Positions 49,369 through 61,706 are shown, counted from the first letter of the stretch. The stretch: 64,000 nucleotides of DNA from Rhabdophis nuchalis (GCA_039707465.1 CM077648.1:16695119-16759118); one strand, 5' to 3'. The notes: a model not told the origin generated them from the letters alone. Program-made: numbers and translations.

Positions 49369-51432
49369 CCCTCCTACCTGCACCCCATAATGTTGCTTCC
49401 TCATTCTCTTCACCTGTTCTTTTTGAGCTCACTGACCATAATGCTAATTTAGTTTCTTTTCAAAAGACAATGAGGATGTTTTAATTTCACCCTCGGGTTC
49501 TCTTCCTTTATTAATCGTGAATTACGCAACCACCTGTTAAAGTCCTAATGACCAATGGCTACCGGTTCCAGGATAAGTTAATGAGTGCCAAAAGGGGGAA
49601 AAAAAGAAAAGAAAGGAAAGGAAAATCCCATTTCATTTTATATTTTGCAGTTGGGCTGTAGACAAATCCGGCTTGATCACCCACCGTTGTGTGTTAATAG
49701 AAACAATAGAAATGGCATGCTGGAAAGATCCAGAATGGCATTGCTTCCATTAACCGTTTGCTTCCGAGTATGTCTTTGGGGTTCATGGGATAAGAATGGC
49801 AATTGAAGCAATTCATCTTCAAGTCATGAGCGACAATATGAAAGCAATAGATAAGAGTGTGCTACACACACACACACACACACACAGAGGAATGTGCAGG
49901 GTCCCAGACACGTCAGATGTTCAGAAATGCTCCGTGCACTGGCACAAAAGTAACCTCTTCAATGACATATTTTCTATGCCGCGTTGCATGGTTGGTAGGC
50001 GATAGTTGCTTGGCATCTGTTTCAGCTGTCAAATAGTACTTTATCACTGTGTGCACAAGTTTACGGAAGGTAATGAGTCTGTACCTCGTACCAGGAATGC
50101 GCCTGCCAACTCTGCCAGCGTTTATTTATTTAATTAATCTCCATAACCGCCCATATCCACCAAGTGATTCTGGATGGCGAACAATTCTAAAAGAATCAAA
50201 ACGAGAAGAAAATAAATACAAACAGCAGCTGAGAAAATTATCACAATATATAACATATCATATCCTTAGGATATATACATAACATATCCTTATATATTAC
50301 GTTTCCTGGAAGATGCACTCTGTATATTTTACTTTTAATTAACCACTCAGATCTTTTGATTCTGGGCAGATGTCTATGGAGATTCATCCAGGCCCAAAAG
50401 TGCTTTTTCAAGAGGCAACTGGACTTCCTAGGTATTTTTTTGAAGAAGTTTCACTTCTCATCCAAGAAGCTTCTTTAGCTCTGAAGGATTCTGGGCAGTA
50501 TATAACAACAAAGTGAAACACCCCAGAAGGTCATAGAAAAATAAGCAATTAGTTAAACACAATAGAAATGTGTATGTATAAAGGATATTTCATTCTCCAG
50601 TCAGAAACTTGTGGGTTTTTTTTTTTAAAAAGGAAAGTTCTCACATTCTTCCTGAAGACAAAAATGAAGGATGCCACCCATACTAGCAGGATAACTGATT
50701 TCATAATATGGAAATGCCAAAGATTTTGAAGCATGGAGATTTGATTTGGTCCATAGGCATGTTCAGATCTAATGCTAAATTATGTTTAGTGAAACACTCT
50801 GTTTCAAGAAGTGATCATTCATAGCGCACCCTTTTTATTTGTGATAAATTGTGGTCAGCCATAAAGAAGAAGTAAATGTACCTAATGTTTTTGTGCAACG
50901 GTGGTGGAGACGTAAGGAGTTGAAACAGAAGAGGTCTAATGTTCAAGCAAGCTTTGTTCATGTAATGCTAAGTAGCTGATGGAGCTGAAGCCAGTTGTGG
51001 TCTCTACAATTCTGGATCTGATAATACTATATTTAATTTGGGCAGTGTGTCTGAATGTTTACAGTGTAGGAGAGAGTTGTGAGCTAGGAGCAAAAGCAAT
51101 TTGCTAAGAAAAAAATTACCAGGCCTTAATAATATTTCCATTGAGAAATATGGTAAGCTCTTGAAGCTTATGACTATTTTCCATTTCTTTTGCAAACACA
51201 ATACAGTTTTTTTTAATGTGAAATTGTAACTTCTCCGTAGATGTCGAGACCTAAAACTAATGTACTTGAACCAACTTTTAAAAAGCGGCTCTTTCATATT
51301 GATCTTCTGAAACTTTTAATTCTCCCTTCGTTTGTCCTTTAAATGAACTGTTGTTATTTTTTATCGTTTTTGAATGCATCCTGAATCTTGGCTTAGTTTT
51401 TTTTTATTGTTTTACACCATAACATTCTGATG
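49369..51432. other. Long unassigned stretch
   Basis: About 2 kb with no dispersed repeat recognised, a (CA)n tract at 49863-49886 and a TATATA-rich patch near 50250-50300. Frames on both strands lack recognisable motifs. It could be single-copy intron. Confidence 0.4.
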
Positions 51433-51821
51433 ATGTAGAACAGTGGTGGCGAACCTTTTCTGCACTGCACATGCTCATCTGGGATGCAACCCAGAAGAGG
51501 AGCTGCCCAGGGGGTATGCATGCTCCGGGAAATGAACTTCCGGTTTCCGGTGTGAATCTGCACCTACCACTTAGGCTTCTGATTACTGGCACGCATGCAC
51601 GTGCGATGATCAGCTGGCTGGTGCATGCTCATGCCGGAAAATAGAAGATCAGCTCTTCCAGTTTCCAGCACTGCCGCACGCACGAAGGCCAGCTGATTGT
51701 CGTGCACGTCTACGTGCCAGAAACCCGGAAGAGGAACGAGCGATGCTGTGCGTGCCAGTGACATGGCTCCATGTGCCACTTCAGGCACGCATGCCATACA
51801 TTCGCCATTACGGATGTAGAA
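51433..51821 (+). mobile_element. hAT MITE, group C (element 51441-51813)
   Basis: Starts CAGTGGTGGCGAACC and ends ATTCGCCATTACGG. The exact 8-bp duplication ATGTAGAA lies at 51433-51440 and 51814-51821. Non-coding. Confidence 0.92.
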
Positions 51822-52671
51822 TTTCTTAGAATGCTTTGTCTCTAAATAAAAAAAAACAGTATAGCAATAGAAAACAAATGCATCTGATTTTCTTTTTGAC
51901 ACTCCAGGTAATATGGTAAAATGTTTTAAACAGGATCAGAATATATTTAGACCTTCACAAGTTGAAGTTGCTGAGTTGGAAATCTCAGATTTTCACAGTG
52001 GAAAAAGCTATTTTGTAAACAAGAGGCATATAGCAGAAAATCTCAAGACCATAAAACAAGAATTTGTATTATTGTTGGAGGGAGAAGAAGACTCGGGATA
52101 CAAAGCTTGGGACTAAAATATATAAAGGACAGGATTTTTGGTTGTTGTTAAATGGGAAAAAAAACCTTTGTTTATGTAGCTTTCTAATTCTTTGTGTTAA
52201 CTTTAGTTACCTGATCACTGAGTCTGTCTGGGGATGGCGAGTGGGGGAGGCAATTGAATTCCTTGCCGGTGTAGAAAACCTTGACAAGCCTGACACACAC
52301 TTCTGATTTAATAACAAACTGAATTTCCTCTCAAAAGAATGAGTTGTGGGGTTGGACATTTTCCTTCCTTCCTTCCTATTTCTCACACAAGGACAAGAAG
52401 CTTAAAATTCCTTTGGCGGCTTAGAATAAGCTGCTGATTTTCTTCACCTTTGAATTCAGGGAACAGACATTTGTTACATAGTTATGTAGACAAAACCATG
52501 GTCAGTCATGGTTTCAGGTCCCTTTTATTAATAAATGGCGGTTTGAGCAACTTATAGTTTCCTGGTTTGGAGATAAAGAGAAGGCAGACAAATGTTTCAA
52601 TTTTAAAGTCCTCCTTTTGGTTTCAGAAGAAAGTGAGGCAGTAGGAATAGCAGTTCCTCTTAGATATTGTG
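51822..52671. other. Unassigned sequence
   Basis: AT-rich. A 67-codon plus frame at 51913-52116 (VKCFKQDQNIFRPSQVEVAE) has ordinary amino-acid composition but no recognised domain. Confidence 0.4.
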
Positions 52672-53383
52672 TACAGGTATAGTACAGTGGTGGGATTCAA
52701 GCTTTTTTATTACTGGTTCTGTGGGCATGGCTTGGTGGGTGTGGCATGGCTTGGTGGGCGTGGCATGGCTTGGGCGTGGCATAGCTTGGACGTGGCATGG
52801 CTTGGTGGGCGTGGCAGGGGAAGATTACTGCAAAATCCCCATTCCCTCTCGATCAGCTGGGATTTGGGAGGCAGAGACTAGATGGGGGTGGGGCAGTCAG
52901 AGGTGGCATTTACCGGTTCTTTGAACTACTCAAAATTTCCACTATCGGTTCTCCAGAACTGGTCAGAACCCGCTGAATACCACCTCTGGTAATGTAGTTC
53001 TTGATTTAGGACCACAATGGAGTCCAAAATTTCCATTGCTAAGGGAGGCAGTTTTAAGTGAGTTGCGCCTCAATTGATGACTTTTTTTTTTGCCACAGTT
53101 GTTAAGCGAATCACTGCAGGTGTTAAGTGTGAAGCTAAGCTGGCTTCCCAAATTGACTTCGCTTATCAGAAGCTGGCTGAGAAGATTACAAATGATGATT
53201 GTGTGACCCCCATGACAGCACAACGATTAGAAATACATGCCAGTTGCTAAGAGCCTGAATTTTGATCAAATGACTATGGGGATGATGCAATGGTTGTATG
53301 TGTGAAATCCAGTTATAAGTCACTTTTTCAATGTTGGAACTTCGGTCACTGAATGAATGATTGGAAGCTGAGGATTGCCTGTA
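52672..53383 (-). mobile_element. Pogo/Tigger-like MITE (52674-53381) containing a hAT
   Basis: TACAGGTA at 52672-52679 and TTCTTGATTTAGGACC from about 52999 are the two parts of the left terminus. The right terminus is AGCTGAGGATTGCCTG followed by TA at 53382-53383. The hAT at 52685-52988 splits the left terminal repeat. Confidence 0.75.
52677..52996 (+). mobile_element. hAT MITE, group B (element 52685-52988)
   Basis: Ends CAGTGGTGGGATTCAAGC and CTGAATACCACCTCTG. Flanks are GTATAGTA and GTAATGTA (6 of 8). Inside, GCATGGCTTGGTGGGYGTG is tandemly repeated several times at 52726-52815, giving a minisatellite-like patch. Confidence 0.8.
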
Positions 53384-53388
53384 AGAAA

Positions 53389-53757
53389 TACCGTATTTTT
53401 CAGAGTATAAGACGCAACAAGATTTTGAAGAGGCAAATTAAAAAAGAAGTTTTTGCACTCTGCAGACCTCCCAAAAATGGCCTGTTTTTTGTGGAAAAAA
53501 GTGCATGCATAGCCTTTAGGAGGCTTATAGAGTGCTCCTGAGGGGTGGGAGGGCAAAAAAATGTATGCTCATTTTTGCCCTCCCCAACCCCCAGGAACAC
53601 TCTATAAGCCTGCTAAAGGCTCTGCATGGCCATTTTTGCAAAGGGGCGGGGTTTTGGGAGGCAAAAAAATGCTGTATTCAGTGCATAAGACGCATCCAGA
53701 TTTTCAGCCTCTTTTTTGAGGGAAAAGGGTGCGTCGTATACTCTAAACAATATGGTA
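53389..53757. mobile_element. TA-flanked mariner/pogo-type MITE (element 53391-53755)
   Basis: Ends CCGTATTTTTCAGAGTATAA and GTATACTCTAAACAATATGG, TA on both sides. It sits only 6 bp from the end of the preceding pogo-like MITE. Confidence 0.85.
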
Positions 53758-53808
53758 CATTATTGAAATGATTTAGGAACACTGCCTAAAAATGGGAACA
53801 CCTGTAAA

Positions 53809-54208
53809 TACAGGTAGCCCTCGACTTATAATAGTTCGCTTAGTGACCGTTCAAAGTTACAGTGCCTTATGACCATTTTTCACACTTATGACCATTGCGA
53901 TGTAGACCCCCATGCGATCCCCATGCCATGTGATCTACATTCGGATGCTTGACAACTGACTCAGATTTATGACAGTTGCAGTGTCCCCGGGGTCATGGGA
54001 TCTCCTTTTGCGATTTTCAGACAAGCAAAGCCAGTGGGGAGATGACATTCCCTTAACAACCATATTACTAATTTAACGACTGCAGTGATTCACTTAACAG
54101 CTGTGGTAAAAAAAGTGGTAAAATGGGGCAATACTCACTTAACAAATTTCATACTTAGCAACATAAATTTTGGACTCAATTGTGGTCGTAATTTGAGGAC
54201 TACCCTTA
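53809..54208 (+). mobile_element. Pogo/Tigger-like MITE (element 53811-54206)
   Basis: Starts CAGGTAGCCCTCGACTTATA after TA and ends GTAATTTGAGGACTACCC(T) before TA. It is the most complete copy of this family here. Non-coding. Confidence 0.85.
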
Positions 54209-55765
54209 TTGAGCTTAGATTTATACAGAAAGAATTCTGGGTTTTTGGACCATGTGTTTACCAATTGCTGAATTTTGTTAGTGGAGAAAATAATTTCCTA
54301 ATGTAGCTGAAGTAAGCCTTAAAAGGAAGAATTATTTATCTGAACAATGCTCTGAACATTGAAGGAGGAAGTTTCTTTGTTTTGTTTCCCCAAATTCTTT
54401 TTGTCAGGCAGCTGTTCTGTATTGAGTCGACTAGATATTGTTGATTTAAGATATTTGAAATACTAGCAGAACAAATAAATATTGCTTTACTTAATAGAGT
54501 AGGACTTAAAACCTGCAATGTGATTCTGCAGCATCAGGTTCTATTTTCCTGTAGTCTTTTTGCTGTTTAAATGTTGTAAGGTTGGAAGATAACTAAGAAA
54601 GGAACTCGGCTAACCTCACGTGTTTGAGAGCTTGATTAATTAAGTTTAATCCTTTCTAGCAGGTATGTAGCTACATTTTTCCCCCTGTGCTTTAAATTAC
54701 TGAACCCTTGCTGCTACTTCAATTTCAATTTGCAGTCTATTCTTTGCGGTAGAACATTTTCCTTAGCGTTAAGCTTAAATCTCTCTTCCTCAACCATTTT
54801 CTTTAAGCTCATTATTTTTTGTAGGCTCAACACTATGTGGAATGACTGGTCAGTTTCTTTATTACAAGTTGATACAGATTTGGAAATGTTTGTTATGCCT
54901 TACTAATGGGAACTCGGCTGAAGTGAACGCATTAACATCTCTCTTCCATCTCTCTCTCCCTGTTGATACTGTCTTTTAAGCATGTTGGCTTAAAAAAACA
55001 ACAACTCAATTCTACGACAAGGAAAATATATGCATTAAGCAATTACAGGGAAATCATTCAACCAGCATAGTTTAATTAGATGATACTACTGAGAGAGGGA
55101 AAAAAGAGAGAATCCTGGAGCATTGAAGGATTATAAAGCAGAAAATTCACAAGGTCTAATGTTATGTTGAAATGACCTTGGCCGATGGAGATGCTGCTTA
55201 GAGAACAGTCAGATAAGAGCCAGAATAGCCCACAGCTGTGTAGCAGGCAAAACAAGAAGCCCAGAAGCTACCCTCCCTAAATTCTCAGCTTTAAAAGAGA
55301 TGGAAGAATTGTACTTTCAGACCTGCAAGATGCTGTTGGTTGAGCTTTGCAATAAAGTAGAATTAACTTATCCGGTTGTATTCTCTGTCTGATCTGCCTG
55401 ATAAGGGTGACATAAGGCTAAGTAGTATGGGTGGGACACTTATATGCTTGCATGGTATGTGCTGGCTTGCACTCCCACTGGTTTCCATACGGAGTCTGAA
55501 GATAATTCTCAAAATCCTGGAATAGCCTCCTAATAACCTTCGCGGAGAAGGGATATGCCAGTTTGCTTCCGAGAAATCAGTATGCCACTAATTTACTAAT
55601 TCCCTTCCTTCATTAACCCATCTGGAGAGAGGGCATGTACTAAAGACTGGATCCCTTTGGAGAATTCTGAGTTTTTATTATATACAAAGACCTCAGAGTC
55701 TTTATAGATGTAAAGATGTCAAAGATTTAGAAGAAGACTTGAAAAGAAAAAGAAGTGGGGAAAAG
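54209..55765. other. Unassigned sequence
   Basis: About 1.5 kb of repeat-poor AT-rich DNA, no exon recognised. Confidence 0.4.
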
Positions 55766-56366
55766 GAAGTGTTGGAAGAAATATCCAGGTCCAAGCCAGG
55801 AGGAAGGCACTGGAAGCAAAATAGCAGCTGGAGGTTGATTGGAAAGAGGATTTAATGGTGAAGCAGAACCACCAAGCACGTGGTTCTAGGCAGCTGACCA
55901 CATAGAGTTCAGGGTGAGGGGTATTTATACCTTCTCTTGGGCTTTGAACTTGAACTTCCTGTTCCTGTGCAAAAACATGTATTCTGTTGACTGTTGTAAG
56001 ATTTATAGCTGGCTCTGTTAGGTTGTCTGAGCTAGTTTGGTTGAAGCTTGGTCTGCTGAAACAGTGAAGGGGCTTGTTTGGGAATTCCTATTGTGGCTGA
56101 GGGCTAACCCTGCCTTTGTTCAGACCTTGCTACAAGGATTTTGCTTCTGAATGGAGCTAACTATCTCTGTATCTTTTACGTGCTGACTTAACAGTTGTTA
56201 ATCTTCTGAGGACTATTAAGAAAGGTGAGGGCTATTAAGAGTGAGTCTGCTTCCTGCCTCTAATAAAGACATGTTTCCAGGGAAATATAATATTCTGCCT
56301 TTTTAAATATTTCTCAAAATATTTCATTCTTCCAAGAGAAGGGTGGATGCTAACTTTCTACAGAAG
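55766..56366 (-). mobile_element. Solo LTR, second copy (LTR 55770-56362)
   Basis: The minus strand starts TGTAGAAAGTTAGCATCC and ends GATATTTCTTCCAACA, flanked by GAAG at 55766-55769 and 56363-56366. It shares AGAATGAAATATTT, AACATGT, GAGGCAG and the terminal TTCTTCCAACA-like block with 6047-7019, but lacks about 380 bp of its middle. No internal region remains. Confidence 0.65.
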
Positions 56367-56631
56367 GAAAAATAGCTTTCTGAAGAGGTTGATCTCAGTC
56401 ATTTTCAAGTCGGGGCGTAAATACTCCTGGATCTGTTGCACACATGATACCCGAGGGCAGATGTGCACAACCCAGATCTCAGTCCATAGCAAATACATAC
56501 CACAACTAGCTTCCCTGTTCCTACCTTGCTGTTACGAAGCCCAGCCTTCTTGCTGGGGAAACTTGTTTTCATCTAGTCTTGAAGGAGGAAAGACAAATAT
56601 CCAAAGGCAAGACAAAAAGGAGGCTGTCTTC

Positions 56632-57110
56632 TCTTTATTTATTTTATTTATTTATTTATTTATTTTATTTTATTCAAATTTATACCCCGCACCTTCTCCA
56701 AAAAGGACCCAGGGCGGCGCACAGGAAATTTAAAACATAACAAATATAACAAAATACAAAATTTAAAAACATATTAAATTCCTACCCTGTGCTAAAATCG
56801 TTTAAAATCCCCCAAATTAAAACTATCGAAGAGCAGTCACAACGGGAGGTTACGCTAGGCCGGCTTGATGGAAAAGGTGTGTCTTAAGACACTGGAGGAA
56901 GAGGCGGAGGTCTGAGATGGTACGTAGTTCAGGGGGTAAGTCGTTCCAAAGGGTAGGGCCCGCCACAGAGAAGGCCCTTCCCCTGGGTGTCGCCAACCGG
57001 CATTGCCTGGCCGACAGCACCCTGAGAAGGCCCTCTCTGTGGGAGCGGATCGGACGAAGGGATGTATGGGGCAGGAGACGGTCTCGCATATAACTAGGTC
57101 CCGAGCCATG
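56632..57110 (-). mobile_element. L2-clade LINE 3' end
   Basis: The 79-codon minus frame reads RDRLLPHTSLRPIRSHREG and AGPTLWNDLPPELRTISDL to its stop, then UTR and (TTTAT)n tail at 56635-56672. Confidence 0.87.
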
Positions 57111-57965
57111 GGAAAAACATATCTGACAGGGGAACCCATTTTTCTGATTTTTCTCTTCAGGCTTTTATTTTTGGGGGTGGGTGGGGGACTCTGGTAGTTT
57201 GGTCATTTCATGGGTTGTGGGCCTAACTAATCTGCTAACGCTTTATGTTGACTTGGACTTCTTGAAATAGAATTTCCCCATTGTGACATGCTCCCTCAAA
57301 TTCATGTTTAGAAGAAATGCAAGGTGAGGAAATAATGTAGAATCCTGTGCATCACTTGAGATACATTAAAAAACAACAACCCTGTTCTATACTCCACAAG
57401 GGATATTGTGCATTAAAACATATTCAATATTGTTTTCACATTCATAACTGCTGGAAACTTAAAGGTAAGAAGAAAGATATCATTAATTTTGTGGTAAATA
57501 CGGTTTTCTGTGGGGCTGAAAGCATATAACCTTTTCTACACTTTTTCCTGATTATACTTAAGATTGGAAACATGGTATGAAGGTTTTTTTTTTAAAGCTC
57601 TACTATTTGAGTCAATTCTCAATCATTTTTATTTTTTTATTTCCTATACTAGCCGATAACCCAGCATTGTCCACGTATTTATCTAAAGGGGAAAATGTCT
57701 AGACCAAACTTAATTTCTAATGTTGGATTTTCCCCCTTACCAGAGGGAGCCCCCTTGTGGAGTACTGTGAAGCTGTTACCATGGCAACTCCACTGTGCTG
57801 TACAGTAGAATCCAGTACAGTAGTACAGTACAACAGGCTGTATCTTAACAGAACAACCCCCCGCCTGAGGGGTGTTAGGGTTGACTTACCCCCACAGTAT
57901 TTTTCTCCAGTGGGTAAGTCATCTGTGTACCAAGCTTGGTTGAAATTGCTTGAGGCGTTCCAGAG
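57111..57965. other. Unassigned sequence
   Basis: Contains TAGTACAGTACAACAGG-type short repeats near 57800-57840. The stretch 57880-57985 (ACTTACCCCCACAGTATTTT, GTGTACCAAGCTTGGTTGAA) may be a dispersed repeat, but no second copy is present here. Confidence 0.35.
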
Positions 57966-57969
57966 TTAT

Positions 57970-57988
57970 GCTGAAACACACACACACA

Positions 57989-58022
<34 letters not shown>
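57970..58022. repeat. (CA)n/(GT)n back-to-back microsatellite
   Basis: ACACACACACACAATG followed by about 17 GT units. The CA and GT blocks can pair as a hairpin. Confidence 0.9.
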
Positions 58023-58026
<4 letters not shown>

Positions 58027-58282
58027 ATGTAAGTAATTTAAAAAGTCAGATACATCTTGAAATGACATATTTATTTGGTTTTCTTCTGATCATCTTAGTT
58101 TTCCCAGGCTTTTTTTTTTTATCACATCCATTTTGAAGTTTAAAATTTGAAGGTTAGGCAACAGGCTTTTCTAACCTGATGCCCAACAGATGTTCTAGCT
58201 CATAATTTCCATTGCTTCCAGCCTAATTTTTAGTAGCTGTCCAAGTTAACGTCAGCACAATTGTTTGGAAGGTTTGCTGTGC

Positions 58283-58674
58283 CAGTAGTCCTCTACTTAA
58301 CAACAGTTTGCTCATTGACCCTTCAAGGTTACAAGCAGCACTGAAAAAATGTGACTGATGAACGATTTTCACAGCTACGGCTGTTACATGGTCACATGAT
58401 CAGAATTTGAACACTTGGCAACTGGCATGCACTTAGGCTGTTTGCTGTATCCCGGGATTATGTGATCCCTGTTTGCAACCTTCTGAAATGCCAAATCAAT
58501 GGGGAAGCCAGGTTCACTTAACAACCGTGTTACTAGCTTAACAATGCCAGTGATTTACTTAACAACGGTGACCAAAAAATGTTGTAAAAGGGGGCAAAAC
58601 TCTCTTAACAATTGTCTTGGTAGCAACAGAAATTTGGGGCTCAATTTTGATTGTGAGTGCAGGACTTACCTGTA
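58283..58674 (+). mobile_element. Pogo/Tigger-like MITE (element 58283-58672)
   Basis: Starts CAGTAGTCCTCTACTTAAC, contains CACTTAACAACCGTGTTACT and ends GAGTGCAGGACTTACCTG before TA. The left flank is GC instead of TA. Confidence 0.8.
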
Positions 58675-58805
58675 CAAGAAATACACATGCTGACTTGATT
58701 CATTGGTAAATATCGACATTTGGGCTTAATGCTAAATCAGGTTTAGCATCTGCAATGAGGCAGTTGTACTCTTCCTGATATATTGGGAGTATAAGAGAAC
58801 CCGAG

Positions 58806-59151
58806 TTAACAGAACAAAATAGAAGAACAGAGTTGAAGGGACTTTGGAGGTCTTCTAGTCCACCTCCAGCTTAGGCAGAAAGCCATAAACCATTTCTGAC
58901 AAATCGTTGTTCAATCTTTTCTTAAAAACTTCCAGTGTTGGAGCATCCATGACTTCCAGAGGCATGTAGTTCCACTGATTAATTGTTGGAACAACTTGTC
59001 CCCAGAAGTTGTGAATGCTCCAACACTGGAAGTTTTTAAGGAGGGACTGGACGACCACTTGTCTGAAATGGTATAGGGTTCCAGCTTGAGCAGGGGCTTG
59101 GACTAGAAGACCACCAAGGTCCCTTCCAACTCTGTTATTCTGTTCTGTTAA
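58806..59151. mobile_element. Two CR1 3' tails in inverted orientation
   Basis: 58806-58985 is a minus-strand CR1 tail (TTAACAGAACA, GAGGTCTTCTAGTCCACC, AACTTCCAGTGTTGGAGC). 58986-59151 is a plus-strand one (GCTCCAACACTGGAAGTT, GGTCCCTTCCAACTCTG, TGTTCTGTTAA). Together they form an imperfect inverted repeat of about 170 bp per arm with almost no spacer. Confidence 0.85.
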
Positions 59152-59276
59152 GTCAGGTTATCAGCTTTTCTCTTCATTTCAGCCTCTCTGAAACTAATAT
59201 CCTCCCAATATATCAGGAGTTTCACTTTTGGCCCTTGATCATGATCACCACTGGCACAAGTTTTCTCAAGTAGCTT

Positions 59277-59607
59277 TAGCCTCAGTGGCTAAGACACTGA
59301 GCTTGTCGATCAGAAAGATCAGCAGTTTGGCGGTTCGAATCCCTAGTGCCACGCAAACAGAGTGAGCTCCCATTACTTGCCAACCTAGCAGTTTGAAAGC
59401 ACATAAAAATGCAGGTAGAAAAATAGGAAGGTAGCAGCATTCTGTGTGCCTTCAGCGTTTAGTCATGCCGGTCATATCACCACGGAGATGTCTTCGGGCA
59501 GCGCTGGCTCTTCTGCTTTGAAGTGGAGATGAGCACCGTCCCCTAGAGTCGGGAACGACTAGCACATATGTGCATGGGAAACCTTTACCTTTACCTTTAG
59601 GGGGGAA
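59277..59607 (+). mobile_element. tRNA-derived SINE (type B)
   Basis: Head CCTCAGTGGCTAAGACACTG and GGCGGTTCGAATCCCTAGTG, body TATCACCACGGAGATGTCTT, end AGCACATATGTGCATGGGAA with (CCTTTA)n tail at 59581-59600. Confidence 0.87.
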
Positions 59608-60200
59608 AGTGCCTTATCTCTCATACAAGCTATGTACTCTGTCCTTGTATCTCATCTCAAAAAACTAGGCAGGTGTCAATACCAATCTGTAGTGAAGGCA
59701 GTCAAAGAAATTCTCACTTGGAAACTTCAATACGCAGGAGAAAGGATTTGTTCCACAAAGCGAGGTTCAGTGCCTGGAAGATGACTTCTTGTGACATTTC
59801 TGATGGTGCTTCCAAAATGTATCTGGCTGGCTTCCAGCCTTGTTTCATTTTTTTCCTCCCCTAAAAGAGCCCGCAGCAGATGGGTTGTCTGGAAGATGGA
59901 AATAGATGCCAATCTGCTCTGGTCTCAAATCTAGCGATCATCCAGCACAAACGAGAACCCTCTCAAACTTGGAATGACTTTTCTCAAGCTACTTTGCAAG
60001 AATGTGAAACCTTTGACCTTATGTCCTTAAGAGCATGGAAGCATATTCAAGAATATGGAAGCAGATTTCTGCATTCATGCCCTCGAGCATATGATAAATT
60101 GGGTCAGATAAAGAAGGATCTGAATGAGAAGGATGCGATAGAGATGATAATAAATAAATTAAAAAATGCTAACCAGAAAGAAAACCCCCCGAATTTTTTT
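59608..60200. other. Unassigned sequence with a 134-codon frame
   Basis: The plus frame 59880-60284 (GCLEDGNRCQSALVSNLAII onward) has no recognised domain and runs into a CR1 fragment at its end. I do not call it a gene, though an exon is possible. Confidence 0.3.
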
Positions 60201-60315
60201 TTCTCGTGGAATGAAAGGAGTTGGAAGGGGGCATTTAGGCCATCCGTTTGCCTAGAGCAGAAATCCAAATCAAAGCGTCCTTGACAGATGGCTGTCTATC
60301 ATCCTTGCTCATAGG
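60201..60315 (-). mobile_element. CR1-type LINE tail fragment
   Basis: GGAGTTGGAAGGGGGCATTT, AGGCCATCCGTTTGCCTAGA and TTGACAGATGGCTGTC resemble the 3' end of a CR1 subfamily different from the other copies. Confidence 0.6.
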
Positions 60316-60939
60316 CTTTCAAAATTTGTTGACAAAGAACCAGAAAATGTCGGTGAAATTCTCCTAGGTGAAGTGTGGCATTGCACTTTACCTAGTTGTA
60401 GGTAGCCAGAGGGTGCCTGGGAATGCCCCAACTTTTCATTGTGCCATCTGCTCTCCAGTGACCTGTGACCTCCTAAACTTCCCACACTCCAGTTTCATTC
60501 CGAAAGTTTACCTCGCGAGTGGATCCTTCCCCTGGGAAGTGAATTCTTCCCCTCTCGGATTCAGAATGATGGGGAAAGGAATGTGTTGCAGAAAGAGCAA
60601 TGAAAGCTTATTTTAGAGGGGAAAGAACCGCAAGACGGATCTTAGCAGAACATTAAACATTAGCAGTGAAAGTTGACAAAAAAAAAAGCTGTGATCTGGT
60701 GACTCTGTAGTTTCCGTCTGTTCCCGTGTGTGTTAATTAGCGTATTAACATAATACAGGTCTTTCCCCAAATAATTACTTATGAACTTTCGTTTGTTGAT
60801 ACGAGCTGTTGGAAGCAGGAATGGGCACAAGGTTCAAGTAACAGCAGGAGTGCTTGCCTAGTGAAAGTTAATTCTTTGCGCAGTGTCTAATAACTCCTAT
60901 CTCTAACTCCCCCTCCTTTCCCCCCTCACTTGTCTCCAT
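60316..60939. other. Unassigned sequence
   Basis: Includes an AT-rich stretch with TTAATTAGCGTATTAAC near 60731-60747. No gene. Confidence 0.4.
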
Positions 60940-61415
60940 TCTTTATTTATTTATTTATTTTTATTTTATTCAATTTATATCCCGCCCTTCTCCAATAGGA
61001 CCCAGGGCAGCGCACAGGAATTTAAAAACAACATACAAAAATGGTACAAAATACATAAATTTAAAACCTATTAAATAACAAAAACCTGCGCTAAAACCAA
61101 TTAAAATCCCCCATTTAAAACTATCTAAAATTAGTCACAGCGGAGGCTATGTTAGGCCAGCTTGATGAAATAAGTGTGTTTTTAAACACCGGCGGAAGAG
61201 GCGGAGGTCGGTGATAGTGTGGTAGGTCGTTCCACAGGGCAGGGCCCGCCACAGAGAAGGCCTTTCCCCTGGGTGTCGCCAGCCGGCATTGTCCGGCCGA
61301 TGGCACCCGGAGAAGGCCCTCTCTGTGGGAGCGTATCGGTCTAAGGGATGTATGAGGCAGAAGACGGTCTCGCATATAACTAGGTCCCGAGCCATGGAGC
61401 GCTTTGAAGATATTC
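60940..61415 (-). mobile_element. L2-clade LINE 3' end
   Basis: The minus frame reads FKALHGSGPSYMRDRLLPHT, RPIRSHREGLLRVPS and AGPALWNDLPH; a deletion then removes part of the PPELRT segment. UTR and (TTTAT)n tail at 60941-60975. Confidence 0.87.
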
Positions 61416-61508
61416 ATTCCTTTTTTCCCCCTTTCCTTTTCGAATGTTGCTGTCTTCCTCACCACACTCATCTTCACTTGCTTTTTCCTATGCTGTTTTT
61501 GTTCTAAG

Positions 61509-61706
61509 GCAAGGATGTCAAACTCATGTCGTCATGGCGGCATCACATGACTAAAGAAGATGCAGCCAATCAGCTGGGATTTAGGAGGCAGCTAATAGAT
61601 GGGGGCAGGGCCAGCCAGAGGCGGTATTTGCCGGTTCTCTGAACTACTCAAAATTTCCGCTACCGGTTCATGAGAACCGGTCAGAACCGGCTGAAGGTGA
61701 CCTCCG
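61509..61706. mobile_element. Chimeric MITE: group A-like left end, group B right half
   Basis: Begins CAAGGATGTCAAACTCATGT like a hAT terminus. From about 61568 (CAATCAGCTGGGATTTAGGA) it is the 3' half of a group B element ending AACCGGCTGAAGGTGACC. No matching TSD. Confidence 0.5.

Noticed and set aside
59880..60284. 134-codon frame as a host exon
   Set aside because: No recognisable domain, ordinary intronic surroundings and its end overlaps a CR1 fragment.
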